Origin: Verrucomicrobiota bacterium
Lineage (GTDB): Bacteria > Verrucomicrobiota > Verrucomicrobiia > CAIQCK01
Direction: 5' to 3'
NCBI GenBank assembly: GCA_016235595.1
Contig: JACRJX010000036.1
Coordinates: 1-35,974, forward strand
DNA length: 35,974 nucleotides
Below are positions 1 through 7,692 of this stretch, piece after piece (position 1 is the stretch's first letter; each line of letters opens with the position of its first letter). The notes under the pieces are model-generated. The model did not search any database and was not told the DNA's origin. It saw only the letters and a program-made list of their open reading frames with translations. A program made the position numbers and the translations under genes.

Positions 1-1078
<1,078 letters not shown>

Positions 1079-1136
1079 GAAGTAGCGAGATGACTCGGCG
1101 TGCCAAGAATCGGGAATTGAACCCGATGAGGAGCCG

Positions 1137-2003
1137 ATGAGAATCGCACTCTTGTCGGCTTTGGTTCTTGGTCTCGCGTGCAACAGCGATGGCGGCGAGA
1201 AGTCGCCCAACGCAGTTCCCATCCTTTCGTTGGAAAAGCAAAAGTATGGGAAGGGTGAGGCGATTAGGTTTTGGGTTGGTGTCGAGCAAGAGGGGACGGA
1301 AACGATTCCGAAGGAATACTGGAACACTTGCGTTTTGCACATCAAGTCGCCCGACGGAAAAGAAAAACACGAACCTGCAGGCTGGCCGATAGACGGGGCG
1401 GTCGATTGGGGGTGGCGGGGTGGCTGCGGATTAGGCAAGGACATCCAAGCAGGCATCTATACACTCGTCTTTGAGTTCGCGAAACGGAAGACGAAGCCCG
1501 TCAAACTCGAAGTCTACGACCTCGACATCATAAAGAAGATCAAAGCCGAGTTTGTTTTTGGGAAGACAGGAGACGTTGCAGCCGACGCCCGGATTCCCGT
1601 CGAGTTGAAAATCAGGAACACCTCGAATCACACGATTCAATTTCCCAAACGCGGGAACCATGAGGCTTACGTGTGGGTGCATGTTCATAGAAAAGAACCG
1701 CCGAGAGTATCCCAGTTCTTCTACCCGTCTGAAAAACTGCTCGCGGAAAGACCTGGCGTTATCTTTGACACCTACACGTGGAATGCGCGCGAGAAAGTAT
1801 CCAGTGTTGTGCTGAATCCCGGCGAGACCTTTGAGCAAGTGCTTTTGCTCGCCGATTGCTACGAGTTTTGGGGTGCTGGTGATTATCTGGTGGTTTTTGG
1901 AACAACCCTGCAAATTCTGGTGGGCAACAAAAGTGGAGAGTTTGCCGAGTTCTGTCCAATTCGTATCCCTGTCTCCGGAAGCGCCAAGTTCAGGGTCAAG
2001 TGA
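1137..2003 (+). CDS. Hypothetical exported protein, possible lipoprotein
   Basis: A 288-residue protein with no family I recognise. The N-terminus is a short hydrophobic segment ending in Cys15 (LVLGLAC), which could be a lipobox, although Gly at -3 is not typical; the protein is probably secreted or membrane-anchored. The rest is predicted soluble and beta-rich. It reads like two immunoglobulin-like halves: residues about 28-125 contain GKGEAIRFWVGVEQ and GIYTLVFEF, and residues about 140-285 contain VELKIRNTSN and LNPGETFEQVLLL. This resembles proteins with intracellular-proteinase-inhibitor or DUF4198-like folds, but that is only an impression. A GAGGAG ribosome-binding site lies 5 bases before the ATG. 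The argG stop is 58 bases upstream, and an argG-like fragment starts right after this stop codon, so the gene may have arrived as an insertion. Confidence 0.7.
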   Translation: MRIALLSALVLGLACNSDGGEKSPNAVPILSLEKQKYGKGEAIRFWVGVEQEGTETIPKEYWNTCVLHIKSPDGKEKHEPAGWPIDGAVDWGWRGGCGLGKDIQAGIYTLVFEFAKRKTKPVKLEVYDLDIIKKIKAEFVFGKTGDVAADARIPVELKIRNTSNHTIQFPKRGNHEAYVWVHVHRKEPPRVSQFFYPSEKLLAERPGVIFDTYTWNAREKVSSVVLNPGETFEQVLLLADCYEFWGAGDYLVVFGTTLQILVGNKSGEFAEFCPIRIPVSGSAKFRVK

Positions 2004-2009
2004 TCCGTG

Positions 2010-2052
2010 GGCGACATTGCCACGATGAAGATCGGCGAGAGCACCTGCAACC
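2010..2052 (+). repeat. argG-derived fragment (internal piece of the 3' end)
   Basis: Bases 2010-2052 match argG bases 948-989 at about 35 of 42 aligned positions by eye (shared CGACAT..GC.ACGATG and CGGCGAGAGCA.CT.CAACC). The piece begins immediately after the stop of the lipoprotein gene and ends where the next match, at 3773, takes over with argG base 979. It looks like the left half of a second argG 3' end that was later split. It is too short and out of context to be coding. Confidence 0.7.
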
Positions 2053-2202
2053 CGGCTGCGGCTATTCCAGCGGCGTATCGAGGCGGACGGTGCAGTGGCC
2101 GAGGTTGATGATGGTGGCACCGGCTGGTTGTGGGAACGCGGAGTCATTACGGAGAAATGGGGCACATCCTTGGGTTCAATAGTTGGTTGACGTGAGCATG
2201 CG
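2053..2202. other. Non-coding stretch with a short open frame, possible gene remnant
   Basis: Between the argG fragment and the methyltransferase there is no convincing gene. One plus-strand frame stays open from about 2053 to the TGA at 2188 and encodes a polar peptide (containing EADGAVAEVDDGGTGWLWE) without a start codon. It could be the degraded C-terminus of a lost gene. I recognise no family. Confidence 0.3.
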
Positions 2203-2289
2203 ATGGCGGCAACGTTTCTGCTGTCGGCCGGCGGCGGCGCAAACCATCATGCGAATGCAAAGGAAAGTGAAGCGAAAGGCAGGGATAAC

Positions 2290-3075
2290 ATGGGGTCTGT
2301 GAACGAAGAGCATTATTCTCCAAAGACCATAGGCGTGCTGGAGGCGCTATGGGGCGAAGGATTTCTGTCGCCGGGCGGGCCGGAAGAGGTCGCGCGCATC
2401 ATCGGCGACCACAGTCCGCGCGGTTTGAAGCTGCTTGATATTGGCTGCGGGATGGGCGGCATTGACATCGAGCTTGTCAAGACGCATGGCGTCGCGCACG
2501 CAACCGGCATTGATGTGGAAGAAGGCGTGCTGTCGCGCGCCCATGCGCTTGTTGACCGGCACGGATTGGGAGATCGTATCAAGCTGGTCAAGGTGGAACC
2601 TGGGCCGCTGCCTTTTCCCGCGGGCGAATTCGACGTGGTGTTTTCCAAGGACTCGATCATCCATATCCGCGACAAGCACGCGCTCATGGCCGATGTCTTT
2701 CGTGTCCTGAAACCCGGCGGGCGGTTTCTGGCATCGGACTGGCTGGTCGCCACGGAACCCATCTCGCAGGCCATGGCGGATTTCATTGCGGCCGAGGGAC
2801 TGGGTTTTCAAATGGCCACCCCGGCCCGTTATCGCGATGCCATGGAGACGGCTGGATTTTCAGATATCCGGATTGTGTCGCAGAACGCATGGTATCGCCA
2901 ACAGGCTCGCGAAGAACTGGCGCGCCTGAAGGGAAGCGTGGGAAAGGCAGTCGCCGAGAAGTTCGGCTGGGAGTTCATTCAATACAACATCGGCGAATGG
3001 GAACGCATGATTTCAGTTCTGGACACGGGCGAGCATTGTCCGAGCCATTTGCACGCGCTCAAGCGCATCGCCTGA
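2290..3075 (+). CDS. Class I SAM-dependent methyltransferase, phosphoethanolamine N-methyltransferase-like
   Basis: A 261-residue cytoplasmic methyltransferase. Motif I is LLDIGCGMGG (residues 48-57 from this start), the acidic end of beta-2 is in TGIDVEEGVL, and the post-I/motif II region reads FSKDSIIHIRDK followed by RVLKPGGRFLASDW. The SKDSIIHI..K arrangement is characteristic of the phosphoethanolamine N-methyltransferase group (compare SRDTILHI in plant enzymes), but single-domain bacterial relatives act on varied small amines, so the substrate is unknown. I chose the ATG at 2290 because an AGGG element lies about 7 bases upstream and the homology begins at EEHYSPKTI. An in-frame ATG at 2203 would add 29 low-complexity residues. 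It is followed 59 bases later by a toxin-antitoxin pair. All three lie between the two argG-like fragments and probably arrived together. Confidence 0.85.
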   Translation: MGSVNEEHYSPKTIGVLEALWGEGFLSPGGPEEVARIIGDHSPRGLKLLDIGCGMGGIDIELVKTHGVAHATGIDVEEGVLSRAHALVDRHGLGDRIKLVKVEPGPLPFPAGEFDVVFSKDSIIHIRDKHALMADVFRVLKPGGRFLASDWLVATEPISQAMADFIAAEGLGFQMATPARYRDAMETAGFSDIRIVSQNAWYRQQAREELARLKGSVGKAVAEKFGWEFIQYNIGEWERMISVLDTGEHCPSHLHALKRIA

Positions 3076-3134
3076 TGCCGCGAAGGCATAACCAGGCTTG
3101 CCTGCAGTTCGTTCTGCGAATACACTTCTGCCGT

Positions 3135-3350
3135 ATGAGTCATACAATCACCATTCGTTTGGATAAAGAGCTTGCGGTCTGGCTGGAGGAAGCGGCGGCA
3201 AAGACCGGCGTGTCGCAGGGACAGGTCGTCCGCGAGCAGTTGGAGAAGGCCCGCGCACGCGGCGGGCAGCAGACGTTCATGCGTCTGGCTGGCAGCATCA
3301 AGGGCCGCCCGAAGAATCTCTCCACGCGCAAAGGCTTCTCGAAAACATGA
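3135..3350 (+). CDS. vapB: Ribbon-helix-helix (CopG/VapB-type) antitoxin
   Basis: A 71-residue DNA-binding antitoxin. Residues 1-40 form a ribbon-helix-helix: strand HTITIRLDKELAVWLEEAA, then helix AAKTGVSQGQVVREQLEKA. The C-terminal tail (GRPKNLSTRKGF) is the usual toxin-binding and neutralising segment. Its stop overlaps the toxin start by ATGA, typical of translationally coupled type II systems where the antitoxin also represses the operon promoter. A longer in-frame opening from 2889 runs back into the methyltransferase gene and is not used here, because the fold starts at MSHTITIRLD. Confidence 0.88.
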   Translation: MSHTITIRLDKELAVWLEEAAAKTGVSQGQVVREQLEKARARGGQQTFMRLAGSIKGRPKNLSTRKGFSKT

Positions 3351-3754
3351 AGGCCATTGCCGACACCGGGTTTCTCGTCGCATTTGCCAGCGCCAACGAT
3401 GCCCATCACGAATGGGCGGTCAGCATCGCCGCTCGCGTTACCGAGCCACTGCTGACGTGCGAGGCGGTCCTGGCCGAGGCGGCTTTTCATTTGGAGAGCG
3501 TGTCTGCGGTGCTGGGTATGCTGCGCGACGGATTGATTGCGTTGTCGTTCGATTGCAACGATCATTTGCCCCACTTGCGTGAACTGGCCGAACGATACGC
3601 CGACCGCCATCCCGATTTCGCCGACCTGTGTCTGGTTCGCATGAGCGAACTCTATCCGCGCCACAGCATCATCACGGTGGATCGTGAGGACTTCCATGTC
3701 TACCGTCGCAACAAGCGCGAGGTGATTCCGATCATCTGTCCGCCGGAGCGTTGA
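3347..3754 (+). CDS. vapC: PIN-domain ribonuclease toxin (VapC family)
   Basis: A 135-residue PIN-domain protein, expected to cleave RNA using metal ions held by acidic residues. The visible acidic set is Asp6 (IADTGFLVAF), Glu39 or Glu44 (CEAVLAEA), Asp90/Asp93 (PDFADLCLVRM) and Asp112 (ITVDREDF), all in the usual order, so the toxin looks intact. The start overlaps the antitoxin stop (ATGA). The C-terminal part YPRHSIITVDREDFHVYRR is close to the group of PIN proteins paired with CopG-type antitoxins. It is the last gene before the argG 3' end copy. Toxin-antitoxin genes often stabilise mobile segments, which fits this position. Confidence 0.9.
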   Translation: MKAIADTGFLVAFASANDAHHEWAVSIAARVTEPLLTCEAVLAEAAFHLESVSAVLGMLRDGLIALSFDCNDHLPHLRELAERYADRHPDFADLCLVRMSELYPRHSIITVDREDFHVYRRNKREVIPIICPPER

Positions 3755-3772
3755 AAGGATGAAAGGGTTGCC

Positions 3773-3872
3773 CATCTGCAATCAGGACGACGCCACCGGC
3801 TTCATCAAGCTCAGCGCCCTCCGCCTCCGCGTGAAGGCGATGGTCGAGAAGCAGGCGCGGAAGAAGGCGTGA
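3773..3872 (+). pseudogene. Second copy of the argG 3' end (last 100 bases)
   Basis: Bases 3773-3872 align without gaps to argG 979-1078. By eye 87 of 100 bases agree, and 77 of the first 82. In frame it encodes the last residues of ArgG, including DDATGFIKL, and ends with its own stop after KQARKKA, differing from the intact gene's KQAKRKS. Most early differences are third-position changes, so this piece evolved as coding sequence before it was displaced. It has no start and no upstream coding region. It could be the original argG end pushed away by insertions that supplied a new 3' end. Confidence 0.88.
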
Positions 3873-3897
3873 TTCGTAATCCGTGACTCGTGATTCG
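3870..3897 (+). repeat. Heptamer repeat (TGATTCG-type, four units)
   Basis: Four consecutive 7-base units TGATTCG, TAATCCG, TGACTCG and TGATTCG start on the stop codon of the argG copy. The same heptamer pattern is found inside the two repeats at 22305-22415 and 25230-25342 (TAAGTCG/CTATCCA/TGACTCG and TGAGTCG/TAATCCG/TGACTCG), so it is part of a dispersed intergenic repeat family. Confidence 0.6.
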
Positions 3898-4319
3898 CGA
3901 TACATTGGACAGTCACGCCGCCGGTGCAGGCCCCACTGGAGTTGCGCTATGAAGCCGACCCCGACTACGTGCCCGCACCCGAAGAGTTGTGATGTTGATG
4001 GTTGAATGCTGAAGCCGGGACGCGACGGGAGGATTTTGCGCTTGTTCAGTGGCGGTGCCTGCAATGCCGCCTAAACAACCGATGTCCACGACGACGGCGA
4101 CGATGGCAGCAGCGAGACCAGCCAAGTCCTTTTCCTATGGCGTAGAATCAAAAATCCCCACCCTTTTTGTGATGCAGCCTGGAGGGACGGATCGGGCGGG
4201 CTCGCCGAAAGATGCTGACCCATCGCCACCTCTGGGACGTGGCCCACAACCGGCTTTACATGATGTGGCAGCCGGCGGAGAATGCTCCTAAAGCCGGACG
4301 TGAAAGGAACAAGGAAAGA
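3898..4319. other. Gene-poor stretch with a probable C-terminal gene remnant
   Basis: No intact gene is seen over about 420 bases. Around 3906-3992 one plus frame encodes TVTPPVQAPLELRYEADP and continues DYVPAPEEL before a TGA. This looks like the natural end of a longer protein, but it has no upstream body or start, so I read it as a remnant of unknown family. Further on, 4212-4319 is open ahead of the lipoprotein start but has no ribosome-binding site and no recognisable domain. Confidence 0.4.
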
Positions 4320-5207
4320 ATGAAGACGATCAGCCGAAATGTCCTTTTGCTGGCGATGTCTTGGGTGGTGATTGGTTGCGGGAATGAGCGGGATAAGCAA
4401 TCACAATTGCGTGACTACGAAATGGGCAGGGGAATTGTTGGAATCTGGAACTTCAACACTACGAATTCAACCGGCGCGCGCCATGCAGGTGAGGTGATCT
4501 TCGAAAACGACGGCAAGGTGGCGTGGCGGGGCACGGTTGTGTGGCATGGCACGGTTGTGGACAAGTCGGGATCGAAACCTTTTGAGCAAAGTGGGTTTTG
4601 GGTTGTGAAGGACGGAAGCCTATACAGCAGAATAACCAATTCAACTGCAAGGAACGTGCATGGCGGAGAAAACTTTCGGGGTGATTCACTTGCTGTGTCT
4701 GACACGGAGTTCAGCTATCGCGGCTCGGACGGCATCCTGGTGAGATTCATAAAGAAACAGGGATTGGGGAAGACAAAGAAACCGGCCGTGTTTGAGTTGC
4801 GGCTGGTGGAAGAGTCCGCATCCGCGGAAACGGAGGAGGTGATCATGACCAACGAGACTTCACGAGAGTCCATGCCAGCTCGCGAGGTTCTAAACGTGCG
4901 CTTGGTTCCACTCTTGGATCAGACGTCCGTCAAAATGGCTGATGCGGTAAAACCTCCGAACAGCAGCATCACGAACCCTTACATATACGTCAGGATAGTG
5001 TTTACGGACCAAGGACGCGAACTTATTGCGCGAATTACGCGAAAGTATATCGGCAAGAGAATTGCTGTTGTAGTCGGGGAAGAAGTGTTGATGGCTCCTT
5101 ATATCAAGACAGCAATAACAAGTGGCACCCTTCACATAGCAGGCAGGCATACCGAGGAGGAGTCCAAGAGGGTGGTCGCCAGGATAAATGAAGCGGTGAA
5201 GAAATGA
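4320..5207 (+). CDS. Lipoprotein with C-terminal SecD-P1-head-like domain
   Basis: A 295-residue protein. A lipoprotein signal (MKTISRN, hydrophobic core, lipobox VIGC with Cys20) points to membrane anchoring on the outer face of the inner membrane or to the outer membrane. Residues about 40-170 (GIVGIWNFN, then GKVAWRGTVV and GFWVVKDGSLYSRI) resemble a small beta-barrel lipocalin-like domain. Residues about 190-293 contain REVLNVRLVPL, VFTDQGRELIARIT, KRIAVVVGEEVLMAPYI and GTLHIAGRHTEEESKRV, the pattern of the P1 head subdomain of the Sec export factor SecD (a GR-a-iv-g-v-ApvI-I-G--I-G-ft-eeA motif). No transmembrane helices of SecD follow. The ATG at 4320 has an AAGGAAAG ribosome-binding site and starts the signal peptide directly; an upstream in-frame ATG at 4212 does not. 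Function unknown. Confidence 0.78.
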   Translation: MKTISRNVLLLAMSWVVIGCGNERDKQSQLRDYEMGRGIVGIWNFNTTNSTGARHAGEVIFENDGKVAWRGTVVWHGTVVDKSGSKPFEQSGFWVVKDGSLYSRITNSTARNVHGGENFRGDSLAVSDTEFSYRGSDGILVRFIKKQGLGKTKKPAVFELRLVEESASAETEEVIMTNETSRESMPAREVLNVRLVPLLDQTSVKMADAVKPPNSSITNPYIYVRIVFTDQGRELIARITRKYIGKRIAVVVGEEVLMAPYIKTAITSGTLHIAGRHTEEESKRVVARINEAVKK

Positions 5208-5367
5208 GGATGACGACGCCGTAAAGATGTGATGAACGAAACGGGACGAAAAGCGCGCCACTGAATCTGCAACACCACCTCCGGAAACTGATTCTTTTTC
5301 TCTATCTTGCCCTGCCTGTCGTTGCTCGTGTGCCGACCACCGCGAAGGAGTATTACGACAGCGGCAA

Positions 5368-6528
5368 CTATTTCAATTCCGTGATTTCCTTGGGGAGCAT
5401 CTGGAAGATGAAATCCTTGCGTCTTGAACGCATGGCTTCGCCTCCGCTGCCGCTCAGATAAAGGAACATGTTCTTGATTGCCCTGTAAAAATTGATGTTT
5501 TCCTCGATCGCCGCCAACACATCCGGGGCAGGGTTGCCGAAGTAGCTCGCGACAAATTTCGACCACACGCGAAGTGCGATCGCGTCGTCGAGTCCGATGA
5601 TCTTCTGGCAGAGACCCATGCCTGCATAATAGTGCAAGACCTGTTTGATCTGTCCCAGGTCGAAATACGGCGTGCCGATGGCCATATCCCCCATGTCAAT
5701 CAAGCAGGGACTGTCTCCCTGCATCATGATATTGCCCGGATGAAGGTCCCAGTGGATCAGCGTTTTTTGTCTTTCAGCGCGCAACAGGCGTTCCTTGATA
5801 GCCGCCCGCTGGCCATCGTTAAAGAGGCCACAGGCATCGATGTAGCCGCAGCCGAGCGTAACGGCATCCGGAAACGTATTCGGGTCACCCGCAATTGCAT
5901 GGATCTGCTTGCAGAAGTCGACATACATCTCAACCACAGCATCCAGGCGATGGACATTCTTTTCGATGTATTTCGAGAGGGTGTCCGCTTTCAGCATTTC
6001 ATACAAGACACCCCTGCGGTTGCCGCACTCCACCACATCATAAGAAATGGCGGTTGGAACCCCGGCCACAAAGGCCTTTTTCGCCAGTTTCTTCTCTCTT
6101 GCGGCGGACGCTTCGTCTATGTAGTCGTAGTACAGTTTCAGGACGGTTTCGTCATCCACCTTGTAGCATTCGCCGTTTGCCCCCTTCGCGATCATTTCCA
6201 GGCCGGCGACCGACAGTTGCCTGAGTTTCTTTTCATAAGTCACGATACTGTCAAAGCCGGTCATCTCAAAAATGCTGGCGATCGTTTGACTCACGTTCTT
6301 CACCACCATGCTTCCGCGGGCTGCTTTCATCTTCTGTTGTGCGGTCAGAATGACACGCAGCCCGGCTGACGAGACATAATCAAGACCGTCAAAATCCAGG
6401 ACGAGCTCTGCAATGCCCTCCAGTTGCCTGTCGACCAGCTCGCCAAGAACAGGAGCCGTAGCGGCATCGAGCCGGCCGGTGAGCACAACGGTCATGCGTG
6501 CACCATTCAAGGTTTTTTCCAGCTTCAT
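5368..6528 (-). CDS. STAS domain fused to an aminoglycoside-phosphotransferase-like kinase
   Basis: A 386-residue two-domain cytoplasmic protein. Residues 1-100 are a STAS (anti-sigma-factor antagonist) domain: LVLDFDGLDYVSSAGLRVI carries the Ser53/Ser54 pair that partner kinases phosphorylate in SpoIIAA-type proteins. Residues about 108-386 are a phosphotransferase (APH/choline-kinase fold, most like the Fibrobacter-type TIGR02172 family as I recall it): glycine loop KGANGECYKV, Lys131 in VLKLYY, catalytic loop IHWDLHPGNIMM (Asp261, Asn266) and metal site CLIDMGD (Asp278). All key residues are present, so it should be active on an unknown small molecule or protein. The ATG at 6528 has AAGAGG five bases upstream. 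An upstream in-frame ATG at 6639, also with a GAGG element, would add 37 residues without a domain. It is a single-gene unit, convergent with the lipoprotein. Confidence 0.88.
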   Translation of the reverse strand: MKLEKTLNGARMTVVLTGRLDAATAPVLGELVDRQLEGIAELVLDFDGLDYVSSAGLRVILTAQQKMKAARGSMVVKNVSQTIASIFEMTGFDSIVTYEKKLRQLSVAGLEMIAKGANGECYKVDDETVLKLYYDYIDEASAAREKKLAKKAFVAGVPTAISYDVVECGNRRGVLYEMLKADTLSKYIEKNVHRLDAVVEMYVDFCKQIHAIAGDPNTFPDAVTLGCGYIDACGLFNDGQRAAIKERLLRAERQKTLIHWDLHPGNIMMQGDSPCLIDMGDMAIGTPYFDLGQIKQVLHYYAGMGLCQKIIGLDDAIALRVWSKFVASYFGNPAPDVLAAIEENINFYRAIKNMFLYLSGSGGEAMRSRRKDFIFQMLPKEITELK

Positions 6529-6673
6529 GCCATCCTCTTGGTTTGGGTTGCTGCGGCCATCCATGACCGGACTCATCTTTTCGAGCCACCTGAAAGTCAG
6601 TCGGTAACTATTGCTGATGTTGACTGATCGTTTGGGCATTGTCCATCCTCAGCGGAGGGAGGGGCGTTGGAGC

Positions 6674-6766
6674 GATGGAGTGTTGGAGTGTTGGAGTGTT
6701 GGATTGGCCCGCTGCATGATTCGATTACCCCATCACTCCGTTACTCCATTACTCCAACACTCCATT
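6674..6766. repeat. Imperfect inverted repeat built from 8-bp units
   Basis: The left arm, about 6674-6702, is three tandem copies of GGAGTGTT. The right arm, about 6730-6766, carries the complementary ACTCCAACACTCCAT-type units with small differences. Some 27 bases separate the arms, so the RNA or single strand could form a long hairpin. It lies between the divergent STAS-kinase and SGNH hydrolase genes. Repeats of this type, with TGGAGTG-like units, are scattered between genes in some Verrucomicrobiota, as far as I recall. Confidence 0.75.
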
Positions 6767-6868
6767 CGTTCTCCTGAACGCGACGGCGGAGAAGCAGGCA
6801 ACGGGCACCCAACGAATGCGCTTGCCACGGCGCGCAGCTCCAACTTCAATGACGCCACTGACATCATT

Positions 6869-7612
6869 ATGAACACTCGACTTCTGCTCATCACGCTGCT
6901 GTGCCTGGCGAACGTCACCTTCGCCGACACGACCCCGAACTACGCCACCATGCCCGTGCTGCATCCGGGCACCGAGAAGCGCCACGAATCCTTCAACGAA
7001 ATCTCCAAGAAGGGTGAGGCGCAGCTTGTCTTCCTCGGTGATTCGATCACCCATGGCTGGGATGGCGCCAAAGGCAAGGCTGTCTGGGAAAAGTATTGGG
7101 CGCCGTTGAAGGCCGCCAACTTCGGCATCGGCGGCGACCGCACCGAGCACGTGCTGTGGCGTTTGGAGCACGGCAACTTTGACGGCCTCAAGCCGAAGGC
7201 CATCGTGCTGATGATCGGCACCAACAACACCGGTCATCAGGGCCGCCCGCAGAAGGAACTCAACGGCGCGGTTTATCAATGCTCCGCGCAGCAGACGGCG
7301 GATGGCGTGAAGGCGATTCTTGGCAAGCTCAAGGCCAAGTGCCCCAAGGCGAAAATCCTGTTGCTCGCAATCTTCCCGCGCGGGGCGAACAACGCGGACA
7401 AGTTTCGCCAGCAAAACGAAGCAACCAACGCGATCATCAAGGGCTTCGCCGACAACAAGACCGTGTTCTTCATGGACGTCAACGCGAAGTTCCTCCAGCC
7501 CGACGGAACGCTTTCCAAGGAGATCATGCCCGACCTGCTGCATCCGAACGAAAAAGGGTATGAAATCTGGGCCGAGGCCATCCAGGCGAAGGTGAAGCAA
7601 TTGTTGAAGTAG
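6869..7612 (+). CDS. Exported SGNH/GDSL hydrolase (PAF-acetylhydrolase-like)
   Basis: A 247-residue secreted esterase of the SGNH superfamily. A signal peptide occupies residues 1-19 (cleavage after LANVTFA). Block I is VFLGDSITHGW with nucleophile Ser59. Block II is NFGIGGDRTEHVLWRL with the oxyanion glycine. Block III is GTNNTG with the oxyanion Asn. Block V is DLLHPNEKGYEIW with Asp222 and His225. The GGDRTEHVLWRL segment is typical of the group related to platelet-activating-factor acetylhydrolase beta/gamma subunits, which in bacteria often remove O-acetyl groups from glycans. Translation probably starts at 6869, where the signal peptide begins. The open frame extends upstream into the inverted repeat without a better start. 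No close operon partner. Confidence 0.92.
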   Translation: MNTRLLLITLLCLANVTFADTTPNYATMPVLHPGTEKRHESFNEISKKGEAQLVFLGDSITHGWDGAKGKAVWEKYWAPLKAANFGIGGDRTEHVLWRLEHGNFDGLKPKAIVLMIGTNNTGHQGRPQKELNGAVYQCSAQQTADGVKAILGKLKAKCPKAKILLLAIFPRGANNADKFRQQNEATNAIIKGFADNKTVFFMDVNAKFLQPDGTLSKEIMPDLLHPNEKGYEIWAEAIQAKVKQLLK

Positions 7613-7622
7613 AGAAGCAGGC

Positions 7623-7663
7623 GCAGCCCGGGCAAAAGGCAGAAAACACCCGTTAAGGGCTGC
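7623..7663. terminator. Possible bidirectional hairpin between convergent genes
   Basis: GCAGCCC at 7623-7629 pairs with GGGCTGC at 7657-7663, with a shorter CGGG/CCCG pair nested inside. It lies in the 80-base gap between two convergent genes. The loop is long and there is no strong T-run, so this is a weak candidate. Confidence 0.25.
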
Positions 7664-7692
7664 TTCAACCTCGCGCGCCTCGCGCTACCAAC

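Noticed and set aside
6793..7625. GAGAAGCAGGC near the SGNH gene on both sides (6799 and 7614), the same words as in the argG 3' end.
   Set aside because: The shared stretch is only about 11-13 bases and the flanks do not align, so chance in GC-rich DNA is sufficient explanation.
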